Shown: piece by piece, positions 9,047-22,209 of the stretch
Layout: each line of letters begins with the position of its first letter
How positions within the stretch are numbered: the first letter of the stretch is position 1
Source of the DNA: Gnetum montanum
Taxonomy: Eukaryota; Streptophyta; Gnetopsida; Gnetales; Gnetaceae
Length of the DNA: 47,354 nucleotides
Assembly (NCBI GenBank): GCA_015680685.1
Contig: MNCI01002041.1
Location: 728,138 to 775,491, forward strand
Direction: 5' to 3'
Made by a program: the position numbers and the translations under genes
The notes under the pieces: model-generated
The model's input: only the letters and a program-made list of their open reading frames with translations
What the model was told of the DNA's origin: nothing
Database searches by the model: none

Positions 9047-10722
9047 ATGACATCATCATCTACTTCAAGCTTCTCCAAAATCCAAAAACTAATAGAGCTA
9101 AGAAGAATTCAAAGGTTCTCAAGCAGATTGAGTGTGAAAAATTGCAATATAACTTGCGTAAAATGGGAGCTAGGGTACATTCTAGCACTTGACATTTTCA
9201 AGCTTATGACAAAGTATAAGAGTGCTAACAAGAAATTACCTTTTCTTTCTAATCCAAATAGTCCAATTAAACTAGATGATGAGGAAGCTAAGGAGATAGT
9301 AAAATTCATTATGGAGTAAGGAAATATGCAAGAACATGTTCACCTAAAAATCAAAAAAGCTAGGATGAAGAGTATCTTGGATCAACTTCTTAGTCCACAC
9401 ATCACTCTTAGAACAAGGAGAGGAAGCATTGCCTCCAAGTCAAACATCCATTGGTAGATAAAGATGAAGAGCAACTAGTAGGAAATCTTGACAAAACCAA
9501 CCCTTACTCCCACCACATCCATAACATCAACATCTTAGCTACTCGTAGGATTACACCTAAATCTATTCCACTCACTATTGAACCATTCAACCTTCCTATT
9601 ATCACTGCTTTTCCCTATCAACTATTACCACCTAACAATGTTAGTAACCTCCATTCTATATTCCAATTCTCTATTTCATCTTTTGGAACAACTCATCCTA
9701 TCCCTTAACATTAACCTACTATACCTCCATTTTAGCCTTTTCCACTTTTTGCTCCTACTTCAAAGTCATTCATTATTCCATAAGTTACCAACGTATTCTC
9801 CTTTCCTATATACCCATCTAATCCAATCTTCTTGGGTATACATTGCTCCAACGTCCTTTGGATCCACTCCTCATGTACGTCCCCCATTAATGTCTTCACC
9901 CATTACTATGATCCCATATATTATTAACTCCCCTAGAATAAATACATAGTTTCTTTCTTTACTCAATGACATGATGCTCCATATTCAAAATAATAAGGAC
10001 AAAATGACAAAGCCACTAATCTTGCAAGAAAATTATCATATTTCCTTGAATAAGTTCTTAAGTGACCTCCATAAGCATTGTAATCCCTTTATTTATTTTT
10101 CCTAAGGTAGTTTCACTACCTACTTTCACTAAGTACAATGATAAAATGGAAGATTCCATTAATCATGTGGTCACATTCAAAAATGAATACATGCTTCTAG
10201 CTCCTTAGCCATATATCATGCTAATATGTTTCTCAAACTATCTTTCTAGAAGAGGCTTGAAATGGGATAGGTCCCTAGAACATGGATCCATCACCTTTCT
10301 ATAGCAACTTCTTGGAGCCTTAATTAAATGCTTCAAGTTCAATTTGCCTTAAAGTACTAGTGTGATATCTTTCATTAGCATCAAACAATCTCTAAATGAG
10401 ATTATCAATAAATTCATTTCATTATGGACAAGAGCATCAATGAAACTACCTTTTTATTTGGAGGAATGTCATTTTCAAGACATCTTTGAAGTTACAATAA
10501 TTAACTACAATAAAAAGAGGATGGCTTATCCTAAGCCTTATTCTCTGAATAATGCTTTCCAAGCAACCAAACACATTAAAGAAGAAAGTATTCAATGCAA
10601 TGACCATGAATTCGTATTAATTTGTAACAAAGCTAATAAGACTACCAAACAAGAGAAGGAAAAATCAACTTTTACAGGTGTTTCTTCTTTTTCTACAAAA
10701 CAAAACAATACTCCCTCAACTT
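9047..10722 (+). pseudogene. Gag of element B (degenerate)
   Basis: The region encodes the structural capsid polyprotein. The first ATG of a coding-like frame is at 9047 (MTSSSTSSFSKIQKLIELRR). A Pro/Ser/Tyr-rich middle part (9500-9940) leads to the capsid domain at about 10130-10560. Recognisable pieces are VVTFKNEYMLLA, WDRSLEHGSI, KCFKFN, SLNEIINKFISLWTRASMKL and the downstream Lys-rich tail (KKRMAYPKPYSLNNAFQATK). These correspond to the HV-TFKN, W-SLPPGSI, SL-DYL-RF and ARL motifs of Retrotrans_gag in Tat elements. Many stops and at least two frameshifts prevent expression. Confidence 0.75.
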
Positions 10723-11060
10723 AAAGTTTCATTGATACATGTTGATGATGGTGCCAGATCGAACATAATCACATGGATTGTTATAAAGTATCTTGGTCTC
10801 CATGATCATGTAGCTTTCAATGAAACATACACTAACCTTATTTCATTTAACAAGACATGAGTAGAGGTTATAAGTTCCATTAGATTATCTTTTATGATAG
10901 AAAATATTGTACAATCTAAGGCTATTTTCATAATAATACATGAGTATCCTAGTGTTAACAGTATACTAGGACATCCCTAGCTAGCTTAACATCAAGTTAT
11001 GTCTTCACTTATACCTTAGGAGATACACATCCCTATTCTCAACCATGAAATAGTTATCTT
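10723..11060 (+). pseudogene. Aspartic protease of element B
   Basis: Reads HVDDGARSNIITWIVIKYLG, matching the Tat-lineage protease start (VDGGSSVNII-W-V--LG). It continues through LISFNKT, a TAG stop in place of a residue, and SVNSILGHP, which corresponds to the SYN-ILGRPW motif. The catalytic D is present; the D-G/S-G triad reads DDG here. Two or three in-frame stops inactivate it. It follows gag after a short Ser/Thr/Asn linker. Confidence 0.75.
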
Positions 11061-11349
11061 TGCAAACAAACAAATTCCAAGCATTTCTCTCCTAGACCGA
11101 GAGCTCAATCTTATTAGCTTAGTGGAAAACTAGCTAATATTAAGTTTGAACTTGTAGGAAAGCCTATAGTCCCCTATTCTCCTAAGAATTATGATGTTAA
11201 TTTGGATTTAATAGACTTGGAAAATGAGTCTACTTATGACATCAAGTTTGTTGATTTGGGCTTTAGAGAATTAAATACATCCTTACCTAGGAAAAAGAAT
11301 CCTCCTTATTCTTCTTATTCACCTACTTGAAAATTCATTACAAACCCAA
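11061..11349 (+). pseudogene. Protease-RT linker of element B, left part
   Basis: Degenerate plus-strand coding text (for example NYDVNLDLIDLENESTYDIK at 11191-11250) between the protease and the start of K. No named domain is seen. The right part of the linker lies at about 16950-17170. Confidence 0.4.
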
Positions 11350-12059
11350 TAACTTTAGATGAATAATTTTTTCCCTACTTTTTATTTGCCACTAAGTGGT
11401 GAACATCTACTATCACCTGGTAGGATTTCTCTTTAACTATTTTTCTACTATTTGCTATCATCAAGCAATGATGGTTAGTGAACAAATGTGATGTTCCCTT
11501 TTTACTTAAAATTTTTCTCTTAATTACTTATTATTAGTGGTCAACGTTAATTTAATAAGAAATTGTTAGCTTTGACACATCACATTGATTCTAGCTCTAT
11601 ATTAGCAACGTCAAAATTAATGTAAAACCTAACTTCTTATTTTTCTCAAACTTGTACAATTGATGCACGTCATAAATTTTGATGTGATGTCTTATTTCAA
11701 CATCAAGCACACTTAATGTTTTATAATTTTTTTGTGTTAGATATAAACAATGCAAAAATAATCCGAAAATAGAAAAAATAAAGCTTAACAACCTTATTCT
11801 TTTCCACTAGCTTTATCCTTTGCCTCTTCATTAATTTGTATTATAATTCACTCTTCTCCTAGTCTTTGGCTACTTTCTCTAGGGTATGCATATAAAATCA
11901 AGACAAACAAGTTACTTTTATTTTATTTTATCATTCAAATGAAATAAAATAAAATAATCATCTAAGGTTTTGATGCTTACCCTACATTTCTCTATAGATT
12001 TTCAAAATTCATTATTCTATCTCTTCCAAGCTTAGGTTGATTATGTTCAGTCTGTTAAA

Positions 12060-15000
12060 TGTTAAGCTTGAGATCTTCGATAGAATGCTTGCCCAGTCTT
12101 CCTTTTAGGCCCTCAACTCTTTTTGAGAGATATCATCATCTCTCCATTCTACATCAAGTTCCACCTTAGGACCCCTTTGCTCTTCTTCCAATGTGGTAAT
12201 TACCATACTATTTGCAAAATTTTCAAATAACTCTTCTAGCTTGGTATGTTTGATAAATAGACTCCTTATTTCTCTATCTATGTATAAATCTTTATTTTCC
12301 TTTAACAAATTGTAGTATTTTCTTTTATACCATTTCTTATTAGTTTGATGCTTCCTTCCCCAACTCTCCCATGCTGCTATTGAGTTCCTTAGACTGGTTA
12401 TCAAGCACTTCATTGCTAAGGCTAACTACTTTCTCTCCATTGATACCCTTTGGAATTCCATAGGTTTATTGTTTTCTATCCAATATGCATGGGGAGGAGG
12501 GTTGTGTCTCACCATGTTGCTACCTCATATTTCTAATTCCAATAGCTCTAGTTGGTTCAATAGCATCTTTATTTTCCATTCATGTTCTTCCTTATCTTTT
12601 CGTTCTTACTCTAATGAATTTAAGAGTATGGTGTAGGTGTTGGCATGATCTATGGTCAACACTCCCATATATTTAGCATAATTAAGACGAGCACTCATTT
12701 TTTCAACAACTTTGTTTGCTACCACGTCTTTGTTTATTACAATATCATGAAAAGTAACATGATTCATATCTAATTTTATCTTTATTTTTGTAAGGCAAAC
12801 AAGAGAACGTCAAACTCTTTGCCTCTAAAATTGAACATTATTCTATAGTAATAATGTTTCTAACTTACCTTCTCCTAGAGATATTGGCTTCAACTTTGTC
12901 TCCATATCATCCACCAAGCCTTCCAACATCATTTTCTTGTCCTTCACACAAGCCCAAAGCTTCCTTTTCATCTCTACCAAAGAGAAGAAAATGGTTAACT
13001 CATTTTAATGTCAACATAATCGACGTACAAACTTTTGACACAACATCATTCATACTTACCATATGATGTGGAAAGCTTAAAACTTATCACTTCCTTAACC
13101 TATTTTCAAATCTCCATGTTACTCAAAACTAGCTTGCTTGTTGGTGGAGTTATGTTTGTTGGAGCTGGAGGAGTGATCTTGAACTCTGTCAATTCATCTC
13201 TTTCTCTATCCCTACCCTCCTATTCTTCCTAACATGTTGCATCAAGGTTTAAATAAAAGAGGTTAGAAAAAGCCATGCTTTCTCCATTCCCTTCATTTTC
13301 CTTTGATAAAAATAAGTCATGTAAGAAATGTTTCTTCTCCTAACTCATGCCTTCCTTTTTTCCTTTGGGAATCTAAGACAAGCTAGAATGTAGTCTTTTT
13401 GCTTTTTGTTCCAACATCCTTCTATCTCAAATAGCTTTTTCAGTCAAAAATAGTGAAGTGTTGGTGTCACATCCTTCTTTTATAACATTCAAACTAGAAA
13501 CTACCTCATGTCAAAGATGCTTAGTGCAAAAAAGTAGAAAAAGTTCTCAAAAACACTTACTTTTTCATGCCTTCAATTACTCATGGAAGACTTTGACTTT
13601 TGGAGTCTTGAAGAAAATTTCCTCCTTCAAAAGAGTTTTTTTCTTTTTTCTTTTTTTTTGACAATCTTACTTTTTTCATAGTTCCATAGATGCTCTTCAA
13701 AATATGCTTCTTCTCTACTTTCTTGTTGCTACTTATTTTCTTTTGGGGTTCCTCAATGTTGTCGAAAACTAAGGACCCAACCTCTTCTCTAGTCTTTGAC
13801 ACTAATGTCAAAGAACCATCACCTTCAATGCTATAGGTTGATAGTAGAATTTCCAAGTGTTGACACAATGGGAACCTAAAGTCTACCTTAGAAGTATCTT
13901 CTACTTGCTTCTCTCCTCTACAAATAACTAATGTTTCAACCACCTTTATTAGCGCATAGTAAATCCAAAATTAAGTCTTTTGCTCACTATCTTCTTCTTC
14001 CATTTCTTTTCCTCTTGGAGCAACTTCTTGATCTCTTCCACTATTCCTTGATAGGTTACTTATGCCCAGTTGGCTATCCTTTCTTGGGTCATTACCCTAT
14101 ACAACTACCTAGAAGCCAATTTTGACTTCTATTCTATCTTGTTACAAAATATTTGCTCCATGAACAAAGGAAGAAAATTCTTCAAATCTTCATTGCTTCC
14201 TTTATGAACATCAATAGTGACCCTCTTCTTTGATCCAACCCACTCCTCTACAACTACCAATTCTACTAAATCTAGCTTTGAACTATCAATCTTTATTCCC
14301 CACTTTAGAAATCCTAACCAATACCTTAATGTAGGCAAATCCCAAGTGATGATCACTTGTTTTTGATCTACACGTACAACAAAATTTTCTTTAGCTACAA
14401 AATAGCTTTTTATTAGGCCTACGCACTCCATTACACCAGAGTAGGGATGCTTTAAACCTTTGAAATACTTAATTCCTTCTCCCTCAAAAAGACACTTTTG
14501 AATGCTTTATGTCTTGCTAGTGGATCTCACATTAAACTTCTTAATTGCTCCTGTTACATCAATGAACTTGATGTCATCAATGAACTTGATGTCATCAATG
14601 CTTATTTGAGTTTCAAGTAAGCATAAACCATCATTAGGCAATTGTATTTTCTAACATCTCATCAATAAAAAACACAAAAATTAACTAACTTCTGTTTACC
14701 CTTTGGTCCTAGGATAATCCTTAATCCCTTTGGCCACTCTATGTTTTCTCTATGGATTTCATTTCATAATAGATGAAGTCACCCTTTATTATTGTATTCA
14801 TTCCAAAACTTGTGAAATCTCAATCCCTTGTACTATGTATTAAAATGAGACATCACCTAAGGTCTCCAATTTCAATGTGGGGAGAGATCCCACAACAAGT
14901 TCTACAAAAATGTTAAATGATCATGTTTATGCATGTCTAGATCATTGAACCTACACAATAAGGCTTTAGAGTTAGTTTTTTTAGGTAATAAAAGAATAAC

Positions 15001-15500
15001 ATTTCTTAGCATTTGAACTTCTAACTCACATCTCAACAAAAATTTGAGAGCCTAGTGGGTTGAACATTGCCCTGGAAATCTAGGTTTCTAGTAGCAATAC
15101 ACTACGAACACTAAATTATCACTATTTTCTTCTCTCTCACAACTTATTTGAGCATTTACTATAAACCAAGATGTCCTTGCATAGCTCCTTAATGTCTAAC
15201 CATAGCTTAAATATGATCTTTATGAGCTCAACAAAGAATCTAAGAAGGATTATCTTTAAGGCCTATAGAATCACCTCTTCTCCTAGCCCAATTCAAATCA
15301 CCATGTGGAAGTGAGTGATGTAAAATCTTAAAAATTCTGCAACTTCCTTCCTTTCCCATAGTGTGGGTGGCACCAGCATATTAGTGTGAAATCAAGTCTT
15401 TCTTAGGATTAGGCTAAACTTTCTTCGCTTGTTTTCTAGGATGTTTCTTTCATCCGTAAGAAAGAAGTACATAGGCTTTATCACAAGGAGCCTAATTGAA
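12060..15500 (-). pseudogene. Long unrecognised ORF of element K (degenerate)
   Basis: Reading on the minus strand, coding text from about 15500 (PMYFFLTDERNILENKRRK) through 14850-14129 to 12105 matches the plus-strand ORF of L in order. The best block is 14129-14431, which contains QKQVIITWDLPTLRYWLGFL. L has QKQVIITWDLATLRYWLGFL at 44488-44547, 19 of 20 residues identical. After it come Lys/Glu-rich, coiled-coil-like stretches (13581-13943 and 12105-12413, the latter with KYYNLLKENKDLYIDREIRS). I do not recognise the family. A large N-terminal domain followed by a charged helical tail resembles ORF2 of C and G in outline only. Multiple stops break it. Confidence 0.55.
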
Positions 15501-15539
15501 ACATAATAGTTTTTGTGTTAGAAGCATAGCCTTGCATCA

Positions 15540-16140
15540 AAATATTGACTCAAATTCAAAACCATGTTTTCATCATGTTGATCTCATGTTGAAACTATGT
15601 TGAGCTTTTACATGGTACATTGGATTCTAACTCATCAATTTGATGTCTTACATCAAAAATAGAACTTTGATGCATGATGTCACTTTCATACTTAGTGTAG
15701 GTGTTTGGAAAAAGTACTTATGTTGAAAATTTTTATTTAATTCACTATGTAATATAGCTTTCATATTCTATGTTGATGCAAGTTAACATGTAGTTCAAAA
15801 TTAAAATAATATGTTTGAAAAAAAATATCTACAACTCTAACATTTTATGTCATTTCTTTTAATGTAGGGTGTCATCTTATTTTCTACATGATGTTTACCA
15901 AAGAAATCTTATCCTTATGTTAATTCTTAATGTTTCACATCAAAAATTACTTTTGACATGCAATGTCATTTTATCCTTCCATAATACTTAGCACTTGGTA
16001 AAAGCACTCTCATGTTGAAATCTCACATCATGTTCTTTCCATGTCATGTTCTTTGTAGGGAAAATCCCAAAATCATGTTTTCTAAAGATTTTTCAAAAAC
16101 AATTGTGAGTCTACCCATGAAAATGTTGATTTCACTATAT
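15540..16140 (-). promoter_or_regulatory. Leader/U3-like region of element K
   Basis: The minus strand contains repeated ATGATGT/TTGATGCATGATGTCA-like motifs and GTGTTTGGAAAA-type segments. It aligns with 42660-43270 of L: both read ATCAACATTTTCAT, then GGGATTTT, then ACATGACATGG. It lies immediately upstream of the K ORF, so a promoter or LTR role is likely, but no LTR ends are seen. Confidence 0.4.
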
Positions 16141-17169
16141 TTTTACTCAAGCTATCTAATTCATTTAATATCTTTGACTTAGAATAATGCAAAATTGCAA
16201 AATGCATTGCCCTAGCTATGTCATTGCTCAACACACTATAGCAATGATGTTAAATTCGCAATTCTACTTAATTTTATCCTAAGAATCTACTACAAAATCT
16301 ATATTTTGATGCATTTTGAGTCCATCAATAAGATAAACTCCAAAATCAATGCATGCATTTAATTTCTACTTTTGCATCTAGAAAATTCCTAAAATCCTAA
16401 AAAATTAAGTTATGTAATAAGGTTTTCAATTACACAACAAAAGAAAACTAAAAGCTTTAAAATATAAACTTGTAAATTACTCTATATTACTAACCAACGT
16501 CAAATTCAAGTCTAACACTACATCTAGCTAGCAAAATCTTCCAAAATTTAAAAAATCAAGTATAGTCATCATGGCAAAAAACTACAATAATAGTAAAACT
16601 CCACAAAAATTCCTAACTAGGATTTGGATAACTTACATTTGAGCTCTAGAATGAAGTGAGTAGGGATGAGACAATTCCTTACTATTGGTGGATCCACCTC
16701 TGGTCCCCTACTTGCAATTGCTATCACTTTTCATTTCATTTTTGAAAACTTACTTTAGTGTTTCTTTCGGTTGTTCATGTGTCAATTCTCAAATGCACTT
16801 GATGCAAATGAAAGCTTTCATATCTAAATCTTCCTCTTGTCATCACTTTTATAGCTTAGAAATGATGTGTGCTCTAGGAATTTTTATGTCTACTAACTGT
16901 TGATGCTTTAGCTTATCTTTTTATGTTTTCTCTTAGATGGCATATTTGACTTCTTGATTTTGGCCCAAGTGAACATGGCTACCTACCCAAAGTTTGTACA
17001 TCAACCTCTGATCTTAAGTCACCCTACAAGCTAGGTACATACTCTATATGCCTCTATTCTTGACTTAATATCAAATCCAACTTATTTTATATTCTCTTTA
17101 GACATTACAAATGAGAAACTTCTACCTTAGTCATACCTCTCTTTCCTTAACCAATGGCCTCTTTTGAAC
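16141..17169. other. Right border of K and right part of the B linker
   Basis: AT-rich sequence without a recognised domain. Somewhere near 16950 it changes from K to the plus-strand B linker. The last part (about 17170-17260) reads LVLSLKNEQKTLELSTLL, which resembles the L-EER-EL--LL segment just ahead of RT in Tat elements. The open frame 16685-16903 has no recognisable content. Confidence 0.4.
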
Positions 17170-18000
17170 AATAATCAACTAATCAAAGTTCTAGTACTAA
17201 GTCTTAAGAATGAACAAAAGACTCTTGAACTTAGTACTCTCCTTTCCTAAGACATTCGAGTGTCCATTGTAGGACCTTGTAAAAATATTTGATTTTTTTC
17301 ACTTAGGGATACATCAACATGTTTGGTCTAGACCCTAAGCTACTCCAAAAAATATCATGTTGAAAGAAGGCTCTAAGCTTATCAAGCAAAAGGTTAGGAA
17401 AAATCATCCTACTATAGCTCTCACTATTAAAGAAGAGATAACTAAACTTTACAATGCTAGATTCATCCATCCTATCCACTACTCTAATTGGGCCTCTAAC
17501 ATGGTTATAATTCCCAAAACAAATGATGGCATTCGCATATTCATTGAATTTTGAAACCTTAATAAGATCACTCTTAAAGAAAACTTTCATTTATCTAACA
17601 TCAATTAGTTAATCCACTCTAAAATTTTCCATGCTCTTCTATCCTTCATGGATGGGTTTTTTGGTTGTAAACAAATCTAGATAAATTTAGAGCACTAGCA
17701 ATATATCACATTCATGACTCCTCAGAGAACATTTTGTTAGACTAAAATGACCTTTGAACCAAAGAATGTTGTAGCTACCTATTAAAGAACTATAACTTTC
17801 ACCTTCACTAATATAATTTTCAAAGTAGTTAATAATTATGTTGATGATTTGAACATCAAATCTACCTTATCAACTGATCATGCTTTTGACTTAGACCAAT
17901 AACTCACTATGACAAGTTTAACCTACATCTTAATCCCAATAAATGAATTTTGAGGTCCTTACAGGCAAGATGTTGGATTACCTTATTTCTCAAGATAGTA
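17170..18000 (+). pseudogene. Reverse transcriptase of element B
   Basis: RT copies element RNA into DNA in the virus-like particle. The motif order is clear: MFGLDPKLL (17320; MPGLDP motif of Tat elements), KQKVRKNHPTIALTIKEEI, MVIIPKTNDGIRIFIEF, NFHLSNIN, LLSFMDGFFGCKQI, TFMTPQRTFC, FEPKNVVATY and VVNNYVDDLNIKS. The YVDD catalytic motif is intact at about 17840. Stops (TAG/TGA) occur at several family Gln or Arg positions and there is a frameshift after GLDPKLL, so it is inactive. Lineage assignment rests on the MPGLDP, FMDGFSGYNQI and YVDDMIVKS-like motifs. Confidence 0.85.
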
Positions 18001-18639
18001 TAGATGTTGACCTTGAAAAGGTCAAAGCTATTCTATATCTCTCACCTCCAAAAGATATTCAAAATATGTGTATTCTATAAGTGTTCCTTCCATTGATTCA
18101 CAACTTTATTTCCAACCTTAATTATCATATTCATCCTTTAATCCATTTTCTTCGTAAATTTACTTCCTTCATTGAATATGAGGAGTTTTGAAAGGCCTTT
18201 GATTCTATTAAATAAGCCTTATCCACTCTTCCCATTCTTAACCCTTAGTAATGTAACCAACCTTTCTACCTCTTTCTTTCCAAATTCAATCATTCCATAT
18301 CTACCATGCTCTCTCAAAGGTGAGAAGATGAAGCTAATCTTCTTGTATATTACATATCTCGTCCTTTCTCAAACTATGAGACTAGATACTCTAACATTGA
18401 AAAGTCTTACCTAAGTCTTGTCTTTGCTCTTAAAAAGTGGAGATAATATCTTCTCAATGTTAAGGTCTTTATTATCTACAAAGATAACATCCTTAAGATC
18501 ATTGCTAACAACCCTTGCAACAACCATCATTTAGATCATTAGAAGACTTTCCTTATTGATTTTGATCTTTGTTCTCTGTGACAATACTCAATCAAAGGTC
18601 AAGCTATAGCTAATATCTTCTCTTCCTTTGAAACAACTA
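18001..18639 (+). pseudogene. RT connection and RNase H of element B
   Basis: DVDLEKVKAILYLSPPKDIQ (about 18008) is the thumb-to-connection segment (P-KV-AI---PPPK). LLVYYISRPFSNYETRYSNI, EKSYLSLVFALKKW and SIKGQAIANIFS are RNase H landmarks (Y-SR-L---E-RY--IEK--LALVFA and KGQALADFLA). RNase H would remove the RNA template during replication. In-frame stops are present throughout. Confidence 0.75.
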
Positions 18640-19080
18640 ATGTTGTTCACAACTTACACGTTGATGCTAAGGATTCATATGTTGTTCTTTATTTCAATGG
18701 AGAACATACACCCTTCAAATCTAGTGCTACATGTGCCCTTATCCTTTTCACTAAGAAAGTTCTCTATCAAGCTTACAAGCTTGATTTCCCTTGCACTAAC
18801 ATTGTAGCTAAATACAAGTTCTCTTACTAGCTTTACAAAATCAAGTCAAAACTAATACTATTTATGGTAACTCTCAGCTCATTATAAGTTAATGATGACT
18901 ACAATTACAAGGCTTCTCACTTAATTTCTTACATACAAATGGGTACTAAATTTATCTTTTCTTTCTTTTCTCATACTTTGAACGACACCCTACATTCCAA
19001 AAACATGCTAGTTAATGCATTAGCAACTTTTGTCATCAATGGTGATTCTTTTACTATGCAAGATCAACTTGTGTAATTAG
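18640..19080 (+). pseudogene. Second, archaeal-type RNase H (aRNH) of element B
   Basis: After the first RNase H a second domain reads LHVDAKDSYVVLYFNGEHTP, then QAYKLDFPCTNIVAKYKFSY and, towards the end, NMLVNALATFV. These match the Y-FDGA, Y-LDFPCTNNEAEYEALI and N-QADALA motifs of the aRNH that plant Tat-lineage elements carry in addition to the usual RNase H. The family's E of NEAEYEA is decayed to NIVAKYK. This domain is the best evidence that B is Tat rather than Athila. Confidence 0.75.
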
Positions 19081-19099
19081 GTTTCTTAACACATGTCAC

Positions 19100-20330
19100 G
19101 TAATCTCCCAATCAATACAAAATATAATAATCAATAATATGTTGATCTTCTTCACTATCTTACAACTGGGGAAACTCCTAGTCATCTTAGATTTTCTCAA
19201 AAGGACGCTTTGCGCAAACATAGCTAAAATTTATGATTAGTGAATTCTGATATTATTTTTTGAGTTTCTTCTGTAAGTATTCTTCTACATTGTCTTAGTC
19301 CTACAGAGACTAAGATAGTCCTCAATTAGGTTCACTCAAAAGTTTGTGGTAGATACTCAGGTTCACGCTTCCTAGCTACTCACATCATTTCTTTAGGCCA
19401 TTGGTCATCAAACTCTGCCAAAGATTCCTATCACCTAGTCAAGACATGCGATACTTGTTAATGACATGGCTCTCTTATTTACATACCTTCATAAGAGCTC
19501 AACATGAATTAAATCACATGGCCCTTTTAAAAATTGGGTCTTATTAGTACTATTAGCCCTCCTTCATTTGTTGGACATCAACTTATCCTTACTACTACAA
19601 AATACTTCACTAAGTGTATATAAGGTGTTTCTTTATATCCCACCAAGTCCCACATCATCTATCATTTCATCCTTGAGCATATCATAACCCACTTTTTTGT
19701 GCCTCTCCAAATTGTAACTAACAATGGACCTCAGCTCAAAGTAACGTGGTAACTAATTTCTATTTAATGTATCATATCATTCAATCTTTTCTATCATCCT
19801 ACTACCCTCAATCTAACAGTCAAGCTAAGTCCACCAATAAAGCTCTTATCCACTTTCTTCATACCATGGTTAATAAAACCTAATGTAGTTTGTACACATA
19901 GTTATCCTATGTCCTTTGGGTCTATCGTATGACTTTATATACAACTATTGTTCATACTCCTTATTTTTTTACCTATGGTTCTATGGTAATCTTACCAATT
20001 AAGATCCATATCCCATCTTTCCATATTTCTTTATATGATTCATGTTCAAATCATAACAATAGTATGCAATGCATTGAGTCGGATCTTCTTAAAGAACATC
20101 GGCAAGTTGCTCTTCAACATCTACATGAATATTAACTTGATATTCAATGTTATTACTCCAAACACATTTGATTTAGAGAGATTCACAAAGGTAATCTAGT
20201 TCTTTGCCATTTTCTAAACTACAGAGATAAAAAGTCCTCTCCCAATGGGCAAGGTCTTTTCTTGGTGGTTTAGTCTCTACAAAATGGCACCATATTTTTT
20301 TTAATCTGGAAGGATACCAATTTCTATATT
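19100..20330 (+). pseudogene. Integrase of element B
   Basis: Integrase inserts the DNA copy into the chromosome. The zinc-finger part (19100-19480) is badly decayed. The core and C-terminus are clear: YYPQSNSQAKSTNKALIHFL at 19795, TMVNKT, LSYVLWVYRMT, TPYFFTYGSMVILPIKIHIP, then LLKEHRQVALQHLHEY. The C-terminal strand region (HKGNLVLCHFL, SPNGQGLFLVV) corresponds to F--GDLVL and P-WEGPF-V. The longest open piece is 19929-20135. Stops and frameshifts are present. Confidence 0.8.
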
Positions 20331-20479
20331 TTATTAACATGAGCTATCTCAAGTACTACTACACATAGCTAAGCTGCAATATTAAACCTACTAACTATTT
20401 GAGGCCAAATGAGTGTTCTCCTAGCGGTAGTTTGCTATTATTATCTTTATCTACTATGACAGGATACATACTATGTCAT

Positions 20480-21430
20480 GATAATAGGTTTTCTCTAAAC
20501 CCTATTTTTCTTGTACTATTTTTCATCTATGCCCCCTCTCTATCTCATATTGTGTTGTTTTTCTAGCTCTATTCTTCATATTCCCCTATGTTATCTATCT
20601 AGTTCTACTCTATGTGCTTAGCATAACCAATAAGTTTTCTAAGTGACTAAATATCTCATTACTTCATGTGAGGGTGTGACTAATTGTATTATTGAGTGAG
20701 ATAGGAAGGTGTTACTTCAAATATATATATATATTGCATCCTTTTTGGCCATATAGTATGTAGGATTTAGCCATGTCCCACTTCTATGACATAGCATTAT
20801 TCTCATGAAAAGTGTATGGATGATATTCTTTTTTCTTCCTCTACTTTTTTGCTCCTTGCTTTCTCATACTCTAAACTTCTACTAACATGTACTATATTTC
20901 TCTTTTATTTCTCTCATCCCCTTTCCTCATTTATATTCATTCCTCTCTATATTTAGCCCTAGTGATGCCAAATGAATGTTTCTATGAGTAATGAGTAATA
21001 TAAAGAGTGTAAAATCTATATATGAATGAGGTAAGGGAGAGGTCAACTTTAGGAATCTAGTCATGTCCCACTTCTATAATACAACAACCCACCATTGGTG
21101 TATTTTTGATGTCCCTAACATTCCTTCCCTACTTTTTATTATTATCTCTTTTTTACTTTTTAATATCTCCCTTTCTTTCTCTCTCCCTTTCTCTTCTTAT
21201 GTTCTACATTAATGAGATCAAACAAGTGTCTCTACTCTACTCCACAAAGGGTGTGATTAAGAGAATTAAGTGGGTAAGGGAGTGTTTTATCTATACATCT
21301 ATGTGTGTTTTTTTGGATCTAGCCACATCCCACTTCTGTGGCATAGCACTTCATCATAGGTGTATCGAAGATTTTCTAGATTTTCTTTCCTATTATCTCG
21401 CTTCATCTAATCTTCTTACAAGTACCTAAA
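20480..21430. repeat. Diverged tandem repeats in the 3' UTR of B
   Basis: The marker GGATTTAGCCATGTCCCACT recurs at 20763, 21052 (GGAATCTAGTCATGTCCCAC) and 21315 (GGATCTAGCCACATCCCACT), giving periods of 289 and 263 bp. A pyrimidine-rich tract and an AGGGTGTGATTAA-type segment recur in each unit, and a partial earlier unit starts near 20480. Tandem 3' UTR repeats are a known trait of Tat-lineage elements. Confidence 0.75.
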
Positions 21431-21499
21431 AGCTTGTGTCTTTTCTTGAATGATTTTTCTTTAGCTCTTCAATAGTATTCATCAAGAATGGGTAATGTT

Positions 21500-22162
21500 G
21501 TACTCACTTTGGTTTTTTCTGCATAAGTAAGAGACCTAGGTACATTCTATGGATGTTTAGGATTTAAGGCCATCTTTAGCAATCTAGATTTAATGTCATG
21601 TTTCATTAGAAGCATAGTTTCTAGATTTCTATATTTAGCTTATCATAAATGATTTTTCATGTCATCAGTAGTATCATTTTGGCTCTTCTTTCAATTTTAA
21701 CATCCAACATCAACACTAACGTCAACTCCATCTCTAACTTTTAATGTCCAACATTAGATCTACTTTAAATGTCAGGTGTCAGATTTTATCTTTTTTAGCA
21801 TGTTAACTCTTTGACGTCCAGCATCAATTATTCATTCAATATCTAACATCAGCTTTTGATTCTACATGTCATTTCTCTTATCCAAAAGCTTCTAGTATTT
21901 TGTAGAAGATTATGTGGATTCCAATACATTATTTCTACAAAATCTACAAGGCATTTTTCAACTTATAAATAGGAGGATACCCCTAAACGAAAAAGTGTTG
22001 TTTGGCATTTATTACTATCTATCATCTTTGCTTCATTAAGCTCTTGGAAATTTGCTCAACATCCCTAGCTATCTTTGCTACTCAACGCAATTAATATTCT
22101 TTAAGATTGATGATTTGGAAATCTCTCTCCAAAGACACTACCTTTTTGTAAAATAACTATCA

Positions 22163-22209
<47 letters not shown>

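Larger units (their letters stand above)
11350..16950 (-). mobile_element. Element K: unclassified insertion in element B
   Basis: About 5.6 kb of minus-oriented sequence separates the protease of B from its RT. It shares a long coding region and a U3-like leader with element L (42600-44990, plus strand). I could not find terminal repeats, a target duplication, a primer site or a polymerase gene, so both borders are approximate. It is either a non-autonomous retroelement or a fragment of a larger one. Confidence 0.5.

Noticed and set aside
11392-16751. Element K as a CACTA transposon (CACTA at 11392, TAGTG near 16751)
   Set aside because: Only the five terminal bases match; the adjacent sequences are not inverted repeats, there is no 3-bp duplication that I can defend, and there is no transposase.
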